A stretch of DNA of 58,769 nucleotides. Origin: Paenibacillus antri (GTDB lineage: Bacteria > Bacillota > Bacilli > Paenibacillales > YIM-B00363). The notes beneath the pieces were generated by a model. That model worked only from the letters and a program-made list of their open reading frames with translations. It was not told the origin of the DNA and did not search any database. Where the stretch lies: contig NZ_VCIW01000032.1 of assembly GCF_005765165.1 (NCBI RefSeq), positions 1 to 58,769 on the forward strand, read 5' to 3'. Within the stretch, counting starts at the first letter, position 1, and each line of letters opens with the position of its first letter. The position numbers were made by a program, and so were the translations under genes. This document shows, in pieces, positions 29,572 to 36,173 of the stretch.

Positions 29572-29844
29572 ATGAACAAGCAAGATTTGATCAACAGCAT
29601 TTCCGAGAAGAGCGGCCTGACGAAGAAAGACGTCGAGTCCGTATTGAACAGCTTCCTTGGCGAAGTAACCGACGCGTTGTCCTCCGGGGACAAGGTACAG
29701 TTGATCGGCTTCGGCACGTTCGAGACGCGCAAGCGTTCCGCGCGCGTAGGCCGCAACCCGCAAACCGGCGCGACGCTCGAAATCGCCGAGTCCAAGGTTC
29801 CTGCGTTCAAAGCGGGCAACAAGCTCAAAGAAGCAGTGAAGTAA
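29572..29844 (+). CDS. hup: HU family DNA-binding protein
   Basis: 90 residues, a standard HU: MNKQDLINSISEKSGLTKKD, FGTFETRKRSARVGRNPQTG (the beta-arm with the conserved RNPQTG), and AFKAGNKLKEAVK. It forms dimers that bend and compact DNA. TAGGAGGAATCGT is the ribosome site. It lies between mazG and rqcP, a place where B. subtilis has no HU gene (its hbs lies elsewhere). The stop is separated from the rqcP start by one base. Confidence 0.95.
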   Translation: MNKQDLINSISEKSGLTKKDVESVLNSFLGEVTDALSSGDKVQLIGFGTFETRKRSARVGRNPQTGATLEIAESKVPAFKAGNKLKEAVK

Positions 29845-29845
29845 G

Positions 29846-30121
29846 ATGCGTCTCGACAAATTCCTGAAGGTCTCCCGGCTTATCAAGCGTCGCACCGTCG
29901 CGAAAGACGTGTCCGACCAAGGACGGGTCTGGATCAACGGGAAAGAAGCGAAGGCGAGCAGCACGGTTAAGCCCGGCGACGAGCTGACGGTGCGATTCGG
30001 CCAGAAGAGCGTCACCGTCCGCGTCGAGCGGATCGCCGAGACGACTCGCAAGGACGAAGCGGCCGAGATGTACACAGTCATTAAAGAGGAATCGAACGCG
30101 TCCGGCGAGAGCGTCGTCTAA
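29846..30121 (+). CDS. rqcP: S4-domain protein RqcP (YabO), ribosome-associated quality control
   Basis: 91 residues. The S4 RNA-binding domain occupies the N-terminal 60 residues (MRLDKFLKVSRLIKRRTVAK, then GRVWINGKEAKASSTVKPGD). RqcP works with RqcH in C-terminal alanine tailing on stalled 50S-peptidyl-tRNA complexes. There is no independent ribosome site in front of it, so it is probably translated by coupling to the HU gene one base upstream. Confidence 0.92.
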   Translation: MRLDKFLKVSRLIKRRTVAKDVSDQGRVWINGKEAKASSTVKPGDELTVRFGQKSVTVRVERIAETTRKDEAAEMYTVIKEESNASGESVV

Positions 30122-30139
30122 TTGTTCGCCGGTCGTACC

Positions 30140-30190
30140 GAAGCCGTTCCGAAGCGGGATGTTTTCCGCTTCGGAACGGCTTCTTTCCGT
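30140..30190 (+). terminator. Long perfect hairpin, probable terminator of the HU-rqcP operon
   Basis: GAAGCCGTTCCGAAGCGG (30140-30157) pairs over all 18 bases with 30166-30183, with an eight-base loop (GATGTTTT). The following tract TTTCCGTT is only moderately T-rich. A flanking ACCGAAGC/GCTTCGGT pair (about 30137 and 30198-30205) can form an alternative stem. Confidence 0.65.
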
Positions 30191-30258
30191 TCTGAAGCTT
30201 CGGTTCTAAAACCCGTCCCCCTCCCATATGGTAGAGGTATAAGGGAGGGGTACATGCC

Positions 30259-30546
30259 ATGGTGGATCTTGGTGGTGGAAAGACCAAACGGCAAGAGGTT
30301 CGGTTGCTGAACCGCCGCTTGCTCGAAGTGACGGGCGTCCTGAATGTGGACAGCTTCGACAGCGAAGAATTTCTGCTCGAAACCGAACTCGGGTTCCTTA
30401 ACGTAAAGGGACAAAATTTACATATCAAGAACTTGAACCTCGAGCAAGGACTGGTCACGATCGAAGGCACCGTCAACGCCTTCGCGTATTTGGACGGCGC
30501 GGGGCCGGACAAGTCGAAAGGCTTCCTCGGTAAACTGTTCAAGTGA
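30259..30546 (+). CDS. yabP: Sporulation protein YabP
   Basis: 95 residues of the YabP/YqfC family (LLNRRLLEVTGVLNVDSFDS, LETELGFLNVKGQNLHIKNL). It is needed for spore morphogenesis in B. subtilis, in the mother cell under sigma-E. GGGAGGGG precedes the ATG. A CATATGGTA (30225-30233) upstream resembles mother-cell -10 elements, but I cannot place a convincing -35. It overlaps yabQ by four bases. Confidence 0.92.
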   Translation: MVDLGGGKTKRQEVRLLNRRLLEVTGVLNVDSFDSEEFLLETELGFLNVKGQNLHIKNLNLEQGLVTIEGTVNAFAYLDGAGPDKSKGFLGKLFK

Positions 30547-31142
30547 CGCTAAGCGCTCAATTTCTGACGATGGCCGCCATGATGCTCAGCGGGGCCGCGC
30601 TCGGGCTGCTGTTCGACGGCTACCGGGTGTTGTCGGGGGAGCTCCGGTTCCCGCGCTGGATCATCCCGCCGCTGGACATCCTGTATTGGGCCGTCGGGAC
30701 GGTCGCCGTCTTCCGCGTCTTATTCCTCAGCAACGGGGGAGAGGTTCGGATCTATGTTTTTCTGGCGCTGCTGATCGGGGTCTCGTTTTATTTCGCGCTG
30801 CTCAGCGACGTCTTCGTCCAAGCGATCCGTTGGTCGATCGGCCGAATCAAGGCACTGATTCGTTTGCTTATCCGATTGGGCGACCTTCTCGTCGTGCGTC
30901 CCTTGATCGCGCTGTACCGCCTCGTCATTGTAATTTTGGGATTTTTGGCGGCCTTGTCTATTTTCCTCGGAAAACTTGTGTTACAATTGCTCTATCCTTT
31001 GTGGAAAATCGCGTTATGGATCGGACGCCCTCTCGGGCGGCGGATATCCCGCCTCGTCCGCGCGGAAGCGTGGCTGACGCCGAGCGTTCGATTCGTTGCC
31101 GACGTTCTTCGAAGGACGGGCTTATGGAGAAAGCGCAAGTAG
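30543..31142 (+). CDS. yabQ: Spore cortex biosynthesis protein YabQ
   Basis: 199 residues, polytopic: hydrophobic segments at about 5-25, 40-60, 70-95 and 120-145, then a basic C-terminal tail. In B. subtilis YabQ is a sigma-E-dependent membrane protein of the outer forespore membrane required for cortex formation. The start is GTG at 30543, overlapping the yabP stop, which implies coupled translation. The match rests on membrane layout, length and synteny with yabP and divIC. Confidence 0.88.
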   Translation: MTLSAQFLTMAAMMLSGAALGLLFDGYRVLSGELRFPRWIIPPLDILYWAVGTVAVFRVLFLSNGGEVRIYVFLALLIGVSFYFALLSDVFVQAIRWSIGRIKALIRLLIRLGDLLVVRPLIALYRLVIVILGFLAALSIFLGKLVLQLLYPLWKIALWIGRPLGRRISRLVRAEAWLTPSVRFVADVLRRTGLWRKRK

Positions 31143-31157
31143 GGGGAATCTAAGAAC

Positions 31158-31475
31158 ATGGCTAAGGGATCGGCGAAGCAAGCGGCGAAGCCGAAGAGCG
31201 AGCTCCGGAGGCGACGGTTGTATTTCACGATCGTCGGCGGAGTATCCTTGTGGGCGATCTTCGCGTTTTGGGACCAGACCGGGGCCATGAAGGAGAAGAA
31301 GGCGGAGATGGGCGTCTTGCTGCAGCGCCTGGAGGAAGTGCGGGCGGAGCACGATTCGTACCAATCGGAAGTCACCCGTCTTCAAGATCCTGAATATATT
31401 GAACAGAAGGTACGGAAGGATTTCGGGATGACGCGCCCCGGCGATAAGGTGTTCGGCTCCCCGGCGGAAGAGTGA
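31158..31475 (+). CDS. divIC: Septum formation initiator DivIC (FtsB-like)
   Basis: 105 residues: a basic N-terminal tail (KSELRRRRLYF), one membrane helix (IVGGVSLWAIFAFW, about 26-39), a coiled coil (KEKKAEMGVLLQRLEEVRAE), and the family end QDPEYIEQKVRKDFGMTRPGDKVF. It works with FtsL and DivIB to activate septal peptidoglycan synthesis. It follows yabQ after 15 bases with a GTAGGGGGA ribosome site. Confidence 0.92.
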   Translation: MAKGSAKQAAKPKSELRRRRLYFTIVGGVSLWAIFAFWDQTGAMKEKKAEMGVLLQRLEEVRAEHDSYQSEVTRLQDPEYIEQKVRKDFGMTRPGDKVFGSPAEE

Positions 31476-31556
31476 CGGATTGCCGAAATCCAGCGTATTC
31501 TGTATAATGCAGCTAATTCCATTCATGCATTCACCAAGGGAGGAACAGGTTCTTTT

Positions 31557-32090
31557 ATGTCAACCATTGAAGTTGGCGCGAAGCTAGAAGGCAAGGTTAC
31601 GGGAATTACCCACTTCGGCGCTTTCGTCGAATTGCCCGGCGGCGTTACCGGTCTTGTTCACATTTCGGAGATCGCCGACAGCTACGTCAAGGACGTCAAG
31701 GATCACCTCAAGCTGGAAGACGTGGTGACGGTGAAGGTCATCAATGTGGATAAGGACGGGAAGATCGGGCTTTCGATCAAGAAGGCCGTCGATCGTCCGC
31801 CGGAAGCGCCGCGACCGAGCTTCGGCCGCGACGGCCCGCGCGAAGGCAGCGGCGGCTTCGGCGGCGGACGGCCCCCGCGCGAGGGCGGCGGCGGCTTCGG
31901 CGGACGCGGCGGCTTCGGCGGCGGACGCGGCGGCGATCGCCGCCAAGGCGGCGGCGGCTTCGGCGGCGGCAGACCGGCGAGTTTCGAAGACAAGATGTCC
32001 CGTTTCTTGAAGGATAGCGAAGAGCGCATGTCCTCCCTTAAGAAAAATACGGAAGGGAAACGCGGCGGACGCGGCGCGAAGCGCGTATAG
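31557..32090 (+). CDS. yabR: S1 RNA-binding domain protein (YabR) with RGG/FGG-rich tail
   Basis: 177 residues. Residues 1-75 are a single S1 domain (VGAKLEGKVTGITHFGAFVE, GLVHISEIADSYVKDVKDHL, GKIGLSIKKA), as in YabR/general stress protein 13. Residues ~85-142 are a low-complexity tract of FGG, GRGG and PPREGG units, like RGG RNA-binding regions. It ends with a basic helix-like segment (FEDKMSRFLKDSEERMSSL and RGGRGAKRV). B. subtilis YabR is about 128 residues and lacks so extensive a Gly/Arg region. An RNA/ribosome-binding role is inferred. Confidence 0.9.
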   Translation: MSTIEVGAKLEGKVTGITHFGAFVELPGGVTGLVHISEIADSYVKDVKDHLKLEDVVTVKVINVDKDGKIGLSIKKAVDRPPEAPRPSFGRDGPREGSGGFGGGRPPREGGGGFGGRGGFGGGRGGDRRQGGGGFGGGRPASFEDKMSRFLKDSEERMSSLKKNTEGKRGGRGAKRV

Positions 32091-32124
32091 CTTCGTCGAC
32101 GTGAACCGACGCTTCCCGGATGGA

Positions 32125-32157
32125 AACCGTAAGGCATAACGCCTTGCGGTTTTTTTG
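32125..32157 (+). terminator. Intrinsic terminator after yabR
   Basis: AACCGTAAGGC (32125-32135) pairs with GCCTTGCGGTT (one wobble) across ATAAC, followed by seven T. Confidence 0.92.
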
Positions 32158-32208
32158 TTGGCGGATAAATACGACTCGGCTGGGATACGGGAGGTGCTTC
32201 TCCGCGTG

Positions 32209-32237
32209 CCTTTCTAAGGTAATTCCTTCTGCTCAGG
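32209..32237 (+). repeat. Left inverted-repeat arm of the IS-like element
   Basis: 29 bases beginning CCTTTCTAAGGTAATTCC, matching the reverse complement of 33187-33215 with four differences and of 33127-33155 with five. Confidence 0.65.
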
Positions 32238-32253
32238 AAGAAGCGGGCCGCAA

Positions 32254-33054
32254 CTAGGCGGCTCTAATGCAAAGCCGATCCAACGCCTCGCGCAAGGAGG
32301 TCGCTTGGGCGGCGGCGTTCCAACGGAAGCAGAACTCATTGAGGTAGCTCTGAAGGTACTTCGTACCGACGCCGTTGAACAGTCGGTTCATCCAACTGCG
32401 AGCCTCGAGAATGCAATCCCGCAGCGGACTACGGTGCATCCGATCGGAGTTGAGCCAATGCTTGACCGCGCACCGATCGACGTGTTCCTCGAGGATGCGT
32501 TCCTTCCCCTGTGCGGTCGGTTCCTTGAACCCGCGGACGAGGCGATCCCGAGGTACGAAGGAGAGCTTCAAAGCGGTCGCCTGGCCGCCTCCCCCGACGG
32601 AAGCCGAAACGGATACGACGCGTTCGCAACGATAGTGTCGGTGGGGGAGAAAGATGAAAATATATTTAGGCGCCAAGAAATGAAGCCCGGTATGTACGGT
32701 CCCTTGCAGCTTGAAGGCGTCTTCGACTTCGCCGATCGCTTGCCGGAATTTGCGCAGCATGAGCCACGCCGTCTTATGTTTCACGCCGATATGGGCGGCG
32801 AGCTGCTTTGCGTTGACGCCGTTCGTAGAGGCGAGGAGCTCGATGGCGGCGGCCCACTTGGCGAGCGGCGTGCGCGTCTTGGCCATGACGGTGCCGGCGG
32901 TCACGGACGTCTGACGGCCGCACAGGCGGCATTCATAGAGCGGCAGCTGCCGCGTCGAGATCGTATAATATGCCCCGTACCCGCAGCTCGGGCAGGAAAA
33001 CCCGTTCGGCCACCGCCGCCGAAAGAAATACGCGACCTGTTCCGCTTGATCCAT
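32254..33054 (-). CDS. IS1595-family-like transposase, catalytic motif apparently altered
   Basis: 266 residues. The N-terminal zinc ribbon is intact (CPSC at 21-24, CRLC at 42-45, within WPNGFSCPSCGYGAYY and LYECRLCGRQTS), followed by the helix-turn-helix-like ASTNGVNAKQLAAHIGVKHKTAWLMLRK. The C-terminal LFNGVGTKYLQSYLNEFCFRWN fits the IS1595/ISXO2 end motif. Where family members have the first catalytic Asp (a VEVDE-type motif after the helical region), this protein reads QGTVHTGLHFLAP. The second Asp motif is also not obvious, so it may be inactive or repurposed, although the frame is intact. AAAGGAGG lies eight bases before the ATG. Its promoter contains a LexA-like box. Confidence 0.75.
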   Translation of the reverse strand: MDQAEQVAYFFRRRWPNGFSCPSCGYGAYYTISTRQLPLYECRLCGRQTSVTAGTVMAKTRTPLAKWAAAIELLASTNGVNAKQLAAHIGVKHKTAWLMLRKFRQAIGEVEDAFKLQGTVHTGLHFLAPKYIFIFLPHRHYRCERVVSVSASVGGGGQATALKLSFVPRDRLVRGFKEPTAQGKERILEEHVDRCAVKHWLNSDRMHRSPLRDCILEARSWMNRLFNGVGTKYLQSYLNEFCFRWNAAAQATSLREALDRLCIRAA

Positions 33055-33075
33055 GAACGACGCCTCCTTTTCTCC

Positions 33076-33104
33076 ATTATACCGAACATATGTTCCATTA
33101 ACAA
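33076..33104 (-). promoter_or_regulatory. Transposase promoter with LexA/DinR-type SOS box in the spacer
   Basis: On the minus strand: TTGTTA (33104-33099), a 17-base spacer, TATAAT (33081-33076). The spacer contains GGAACATATGTTCG (33096-33083), matching the Bacillus LexA box CGAACRNRYGTTCG at 13 of 14 positions. A repressor bound there would block RNA polymerase. Confidence 0.7.
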
Positions 33105-33127
33105 CAGAAAAATTCCAAACCTCTTTA

Positions 33128-33160
33128 CTGATCAGGAGGAATCACCTTGGAAAGGAGGCG
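33128..33160 (+). repeat. 33-nt direct repeat, copy 1
   Basis: Identical to 33188-33220, beginning CTGATCAGGAGGAATCACC. The start-to-start distance is exactly 60 bases. It contains two AGGAGG-like motifs. Confidence 0.9.
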
Positions 33161-33187
33161 GGTAGAGAAGCCGCTCCCGCTGCGGCC

Positions 33188-33220
33188 CTGATCAGGAGGA
33201 ATCACCTTGGAAAGGAGGCG
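33188..33220 (+). repeat. 33-nt direct repeat, copy 2 (right arm of the IS-like element)
   Basis: Second identical copy of the repeat at 33128-33160. This outer copy pairs best with the left arm at 32209-32237. After it, CTACCCGC (33247-33254) and a T-run can pair with GCGGGTAG at the end of copy 1 (33158-33165). Confidence 0.9.
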
Positions 33221-33248
33221 TAGGAGCGACACCTCCCGCCGCGTGCCT

Positions 33249-33444
33249 ACCCGCTTTTTTAGAAATTATTCCTAATATTTTCCGCGTCATTGTGCGCCGG
33301 GGCTTCGTTGTGACGGCATGCCAAGGCATTCGACATCATTCTACGACACGGCCGCGGGCGAATCGCCCCGACGTGCGTCGACGGCTCCGGCGGGAGGGAC
33401 CCGCAAACGCATTCGGGGCAAGGGAAACGCCGGAACGCCGAAGC
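33249..33444 (+). other. Intergenic stretch upstream of the spoIIE promoter
   Basis: No gene is supported. TTCGACA at 33329-33335 is an exact Spo0A box on the minus strand, more than 140 bases upstream of the spoIIE promoter. ATGCCAAGGCAT (33318-33329) is a short palindrome next to it. An open frame that runs from here into spoIIE has no ribosome site and no recognisable protein features. Confidence 0.4.
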
Positions 33445-33511
33445 TGTCGGAAAAAATATCGAGTCTACCAACGCATTGTGACAAACTTTTTAATAGAGTT
33501 ATACCTATAAT
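33445..33511 (+). promoter_or_regulatory. Spo0A-type promoter of spoIIE with long spacer
   Basis: GTGACA (33478-33483) and TATAAT (33506-33511) are 22 bases apart, the abnormal spacing known from Spo0A-activated sigma-A promoters such as spoIIG and spoIIE in B. subtilis. TGTCGGA (33445-33451) upstream is 6/7 to the 0A box. Confidence 0.6.
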
Positions 33512-33567
33512 GAAACCACTCATTCATCCTGCGGGAGGAAACTACGGATTAGGGGTGGCTACGAAAC

Positions 33568-36063
33568 ATGGAAAAACGGAACGTGATGCAGCGGCTGGGG
33601 TGGGACATCGGGGGAGCGACGGGCAGGTGGAAGCAATCGGCGAAGCATCGGCTGCTGCACAATCGCGTCGTCCAGGCGGCGGTAGGCAAGCGGTGGGCGA
33701 TCGTGCTGATGCTCGTCGCCTTCCTGCTCGGACGCGCGAACATTCTCGGCGAGCTGGCGCCGTTCGCCATCGCGTTCTTCGCGGCCATCTCGTATTTGCG
33801 GCGAGGCCTTATGCAGACGTCGGCGCTCGCCTTGATCGCGGGCAGCCTGCTGTCGCCGCATATCCAGGTCGGGTCGATCGCCGCGCAGATCGTCGTCTTC
33901 GCCTTGCTGCAGAAGGGGATGGCGCGGTACGAGAAGTCGGAGGTATCGCATGCGCCGGCGCTCGTCTTCCTATCGACCTTCACCGTGGGGCTGTTCGCCG
34001 ACATCGTCGCGTCGAATATGACCTGGTACGCGGTTATGATGACGTCGGTCGAAGCGGGACTTAGCAGCGTACTGACGCTCATCTTCCTCCAAGCGCTGCC
34101 GGTGCTCACGTTGACTCGGAAAAACTATCAGCTGCGGCACGAAGAAATTATCTGCTTAATGATATTGTTGGCGTCGGTGCTGACCGGGACGGTGCAGTGG
34201 GAGATCGGCACCGTATCGCTGGAGCACTCGCTTTCGAGATATCTCATCTTGATTCTCGCGTTCGTCGGCGGGGCGCCGATCGGCGCGTCGGTCGGCGTCG
34301 TCACCGGCCTCATTCTCAGCTTGGCGAACTTTTCCGCGATTCAACAAATCAGTCTGCTGGCGTTCGCGGGGCTGCTGGCCGGCCTCTTGAAGGACGGAGG
34401 CAAGATGGCCGTCGGCTTCGGCATGCTGCTCGGCACGTCGATCCTCGCGATCTACGCCGGAGACGCGGCGCATGTGATGCAGTCCACGTACGAATCGGTG
34501 GCCGCCGTGGCTCTGTTCCTGCTGACGCCGAAGGGCATGATCCGCACGATCGCCAAGTACGTGCCCGGCACGCAGGAGCATGCGAAGTCGCAGCAGGATT
34601 ATATTCGCCGCGTACGGGACATTACGGCGAATCGGGTGAATCAATTTTCCGACGTGTTCAAGCAATTGTCGAAGAGCTTCGGCCAATTGACGGAGCAAAA
34701 TCAGCTCCTTCAGCACGAAGCGGAGATGGGCCATTTCGTGAACGCGGTGACGCAAGAGGCGTGCGCGACCTGCTTTAAGCGAAACTCCTGCTGGGAGGGA
34801 GGATTCTATAAGACTTACAAATATATGACGGATATGATGACGGAGGTGGAGGCGAACCCGGAATTCGACAAGGACCATATTCGCGCGGAATGGAGGCAGA
34901 CGTGCCATAAGACGGAACGCGTATTGACGATTCTGCAGAAGCAATACGAGAAATATCGGTACGACCGGCATTGGACGAAGCAAATTCAAGACAGCCGCAA
35001 GCTCGTATCCGAGCAGCTGTTCGGCGTCTCGCAGGTCATGGACGACCTGGTAAAGGAAATCCGGCGCGAAGGACAAGGCTTGTTCTTGCAAGAAGAGCAG
35101 ATTACGCAGGTGCTCGAGGAGATGGGGCTGCAGGTGCAGCGGCTCGACATTATTTCGCTCGACGAAGGCAATGTGGAAATCGAAGTGGTGCACGGCTTCA
35201 AGCGCGGATTCGACGAATGTCGGAAAATGATCGCGCCCCTCCTCTCCGACGTGCTCGGCGAGACGATCGCGGTGAAGCAGGAGCGCTGGGACGAACCGAG
35301 CGAGGGGCTCGCCACGGTACGATTCTCTTCCGCGAAGGAGTATGAGGTGGAGACGGGCATCGCCTGCGCGGCGAAGGGCGGCGAATGGCTGTCCGGCGAC
35401 AGCTTCTCGACCGTGGAGCTCGGCAACGGCAAGTTCGCGCTCGCCATTAGCGACGGCATGGGCAACGGCGAACGGGCCCGCGTGGAGAGCAGCGCCGCGC
35501 TGTCGATTTTGCAGCAGCTGCTGCAATCCGGCATGGACGAGCAGCTCGCGATCAAGTCGGTTAACTCGGTACTGATGCTGCGCTCATCCGATGAAATTTA
35601 CGCGACGGTGGACTTGGCCATTATCGATTTATATAGCGCGAAGACGACGTTCATGAAGATCGGCTCGACGCCGAGCTTCATCAAACGGGGCGACGAGGTG
35701 CTGCCGATTACGGCGAGCAATCTGCCGCTCGGCATCTTGAAAGATATCGACGTCGACTTGGTCGTGCATCAGCTGCTGCCGGGCGATCTGCTCGTCATGA
35801 TGACGGACGGCGTCTACGACGCGCCGGGCCATGCGGCGAACAAGGAGCTCTGGATGAAGCGCATCCTATCCGAGATGGAATCCGACGCGCCGCAGGACAT
35901 CGCGGACAAGCTGCTCGACACGGTCATCCGCCACCACGACGGGGAAGTCGTGGACGATATGACGGTCATCGTCGCGAAGATCGACAAATTCGCGCCGGAG
36001 TGGGCGACGTTCCGTTGGCGCGGGCAGGGCGCTCCTATCGAACGGCCGAGAACGGTGAGCTAG
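33568..36063 (+). CDS. spoIIE: Stage II sporulation protein E, PP2C-type phosphatase
   Basis: 831 residues. The N-terminal third is a polytopic membrane domain (about ten hydrophobic segments between residues 45 and 325). A central regulatory domain with coiled-coil and Cys-containing segments follows. The C-terminal PPM phosphatase domain (about 600-820) has SGDSFSTVELGNGKFALAIS, DGMGNGERARVESS, MTDGVYDAPG and VDDMTVIVAKI, which supply the Mn-binding Asp residues. SpoIIE sits at the polar septum, dephosphorylates SpoIIAA and so activates sigma-F. The ATG follows AGGGGTGG. The promoter has the long Spo0A-type spacing. Confidence 0.96.
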   Translation: MEKRNVMQRLGWDIGGATGRWKQSAKHRLLHNRVVQAAVGKRWAIVLMLVAFLLGRANILGELAPFAIAFFAAISYLRRGLMQTSALALIAGSLLSPHIQVGSIAAQIVVFALLQKGMARYEKSEVSHAPALVFLSTFTVGLFADIVASNMTWYAVMMTSVEAGLSSVLTLIFLQALPVLTLTRKNYQLRHEEIICLMILLASVLTGTVQWEIGTVSLEHSLSRYLILILAFVGGAPIGASVGVVTGLILSLANFSAIQQISLLAFAGLLAGLLKDGGKMAVGFGMLLGTSILAIYAGDAAHVMQSTYESVAAVALFLLTPKGMIRTIAKYVPGTQEHAKSQQDYIRRVRDITANRVNQFSDVFKQLSKSFGQLTEQNQLLQHEAEMGHFVNAVTQEACATCFKRNSCWEGGFYKTYKYMTDMMTEVEANPEFDKDHIRAEWRQTCHKTERVLTILQKQYEKYRYDRHWTKQIQDSRKLVSEQLFGVSQVMDDLVKEIRREGQGLFLQEEQITQVLEEMGLQVQRLDIISLDEGNVEIEVVHGFKRGFDECRKMIAPLLSDVLGETIAVKQERWDEPSEGLATVRFSSAKEYEVETGIACAAKGGEWLSGDSFSTVELGNGKFALAISDGMGNGERARVESSAALSILQQLLQSGMDEQLAIKSVNSVLMLRSSDEIYATVDLAIIDLYSAKTTFMKIGSTPSFIKRGDEVLPITASNLPLGILKDIDVDLVVHQLLPGDLLVMMTDGVYDAPGHAANKELWMKRILSEMESDAPQDIADKLLDTVIRHHDGEVVDDMTVIVAKIDKFAPEWATFRWRGQGAPIERPRTVS

Positions 36064-36093
36064 GCGGCATTTTCTAGTAAAATAGGTCTATAT

Positions 36094-36166
36094 CGCTCCC
36101 CTTATGGCAATGCTAGGACTAGTAGAAATTTACCGCTAGTCGCTAGATTCAGCCGGAAGGGGAGCG
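36094..36166 (+). promoter_or_regulatory. Long hairpin between spoIIE and yabS covering the yabS ribosome site
   Basis: Outer stem CGCTCCCCTT (36094-36103) with AAGGGGAGCG (36157-36166), ten perfect pairs. Inside, GGC/GCC and a CTAG-GACTAG/CTAGTC-CTAG helix with one bulged base extend it almost to the tip. The 3' arm is also the ribosome site of yabS (TTG at 36174). It could act as a terminator of spoIIE (a weak TTTCGTTTT tract follows), as an SD-sequestering switch, or both. Confidence 0.65.
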
Positions 36167-36173
36167 TTTCGTT

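Larger units (their letters stand above)
32188..33238 (-). mobile_element. IS1595-like insertion element (boundaries approximate)
   Basis: A roughly 1.05-kb block between yabR and spoIIE carries one transposase-like gene on the minus strand. The ends share inverted similarity: 32209-32237 matches the reverse complement of 33187-33215 at 25 of 29 bases, and CGGGAGGTG (32188-32196) is repeated inverted at 33230-33238. CCGCGTGCCT occurs directly at 32202-32211 and 33239-33248 and may be a target duplication, but its left copy lies inside the inverted region, so exact ends cannot be fixed. B. subtilis has tRNA genes in this interval; none is seen here. Confidence 0.65.

Noticed and set aside
32305-33165. 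286-codon open frame on the plus strand through the IS-like element
   Set aside because: It is antisense to the transposase, which has family motifs, a promoter and a ribosome site; the plus-strand product has none.
33128-33285. Two MERRR-type mini-ORFs as leader peptides of spoIIE
   Set aside because: The ribosome-site/TTG pattern is real, but the same sequence also forms the inverted-repeat arm at the other end of the element, so an element-end role explains it better; kept only as an alternative in the repeat finding.
33318-34064. Open frame running from the spoIIE upstream region into spoIIE
   Set aside because: Overlaps the spoIIE promoter and coding start in another frame, with no ribosome site and an Arg/Gly/Ala-rich product.
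36095-36166. tRNA-like element: about 72 nt with a perfect 7-bp acceptor-like stem GCTCCCC/GGGGAGC
   Set aside because: No T-arm (GGTTCRAATCC) or D-arm pattern fits, and the inner sequence forms one long helix rather than a cloverleaf. I annotate it as a hairpin covering the yabS ribosome site.
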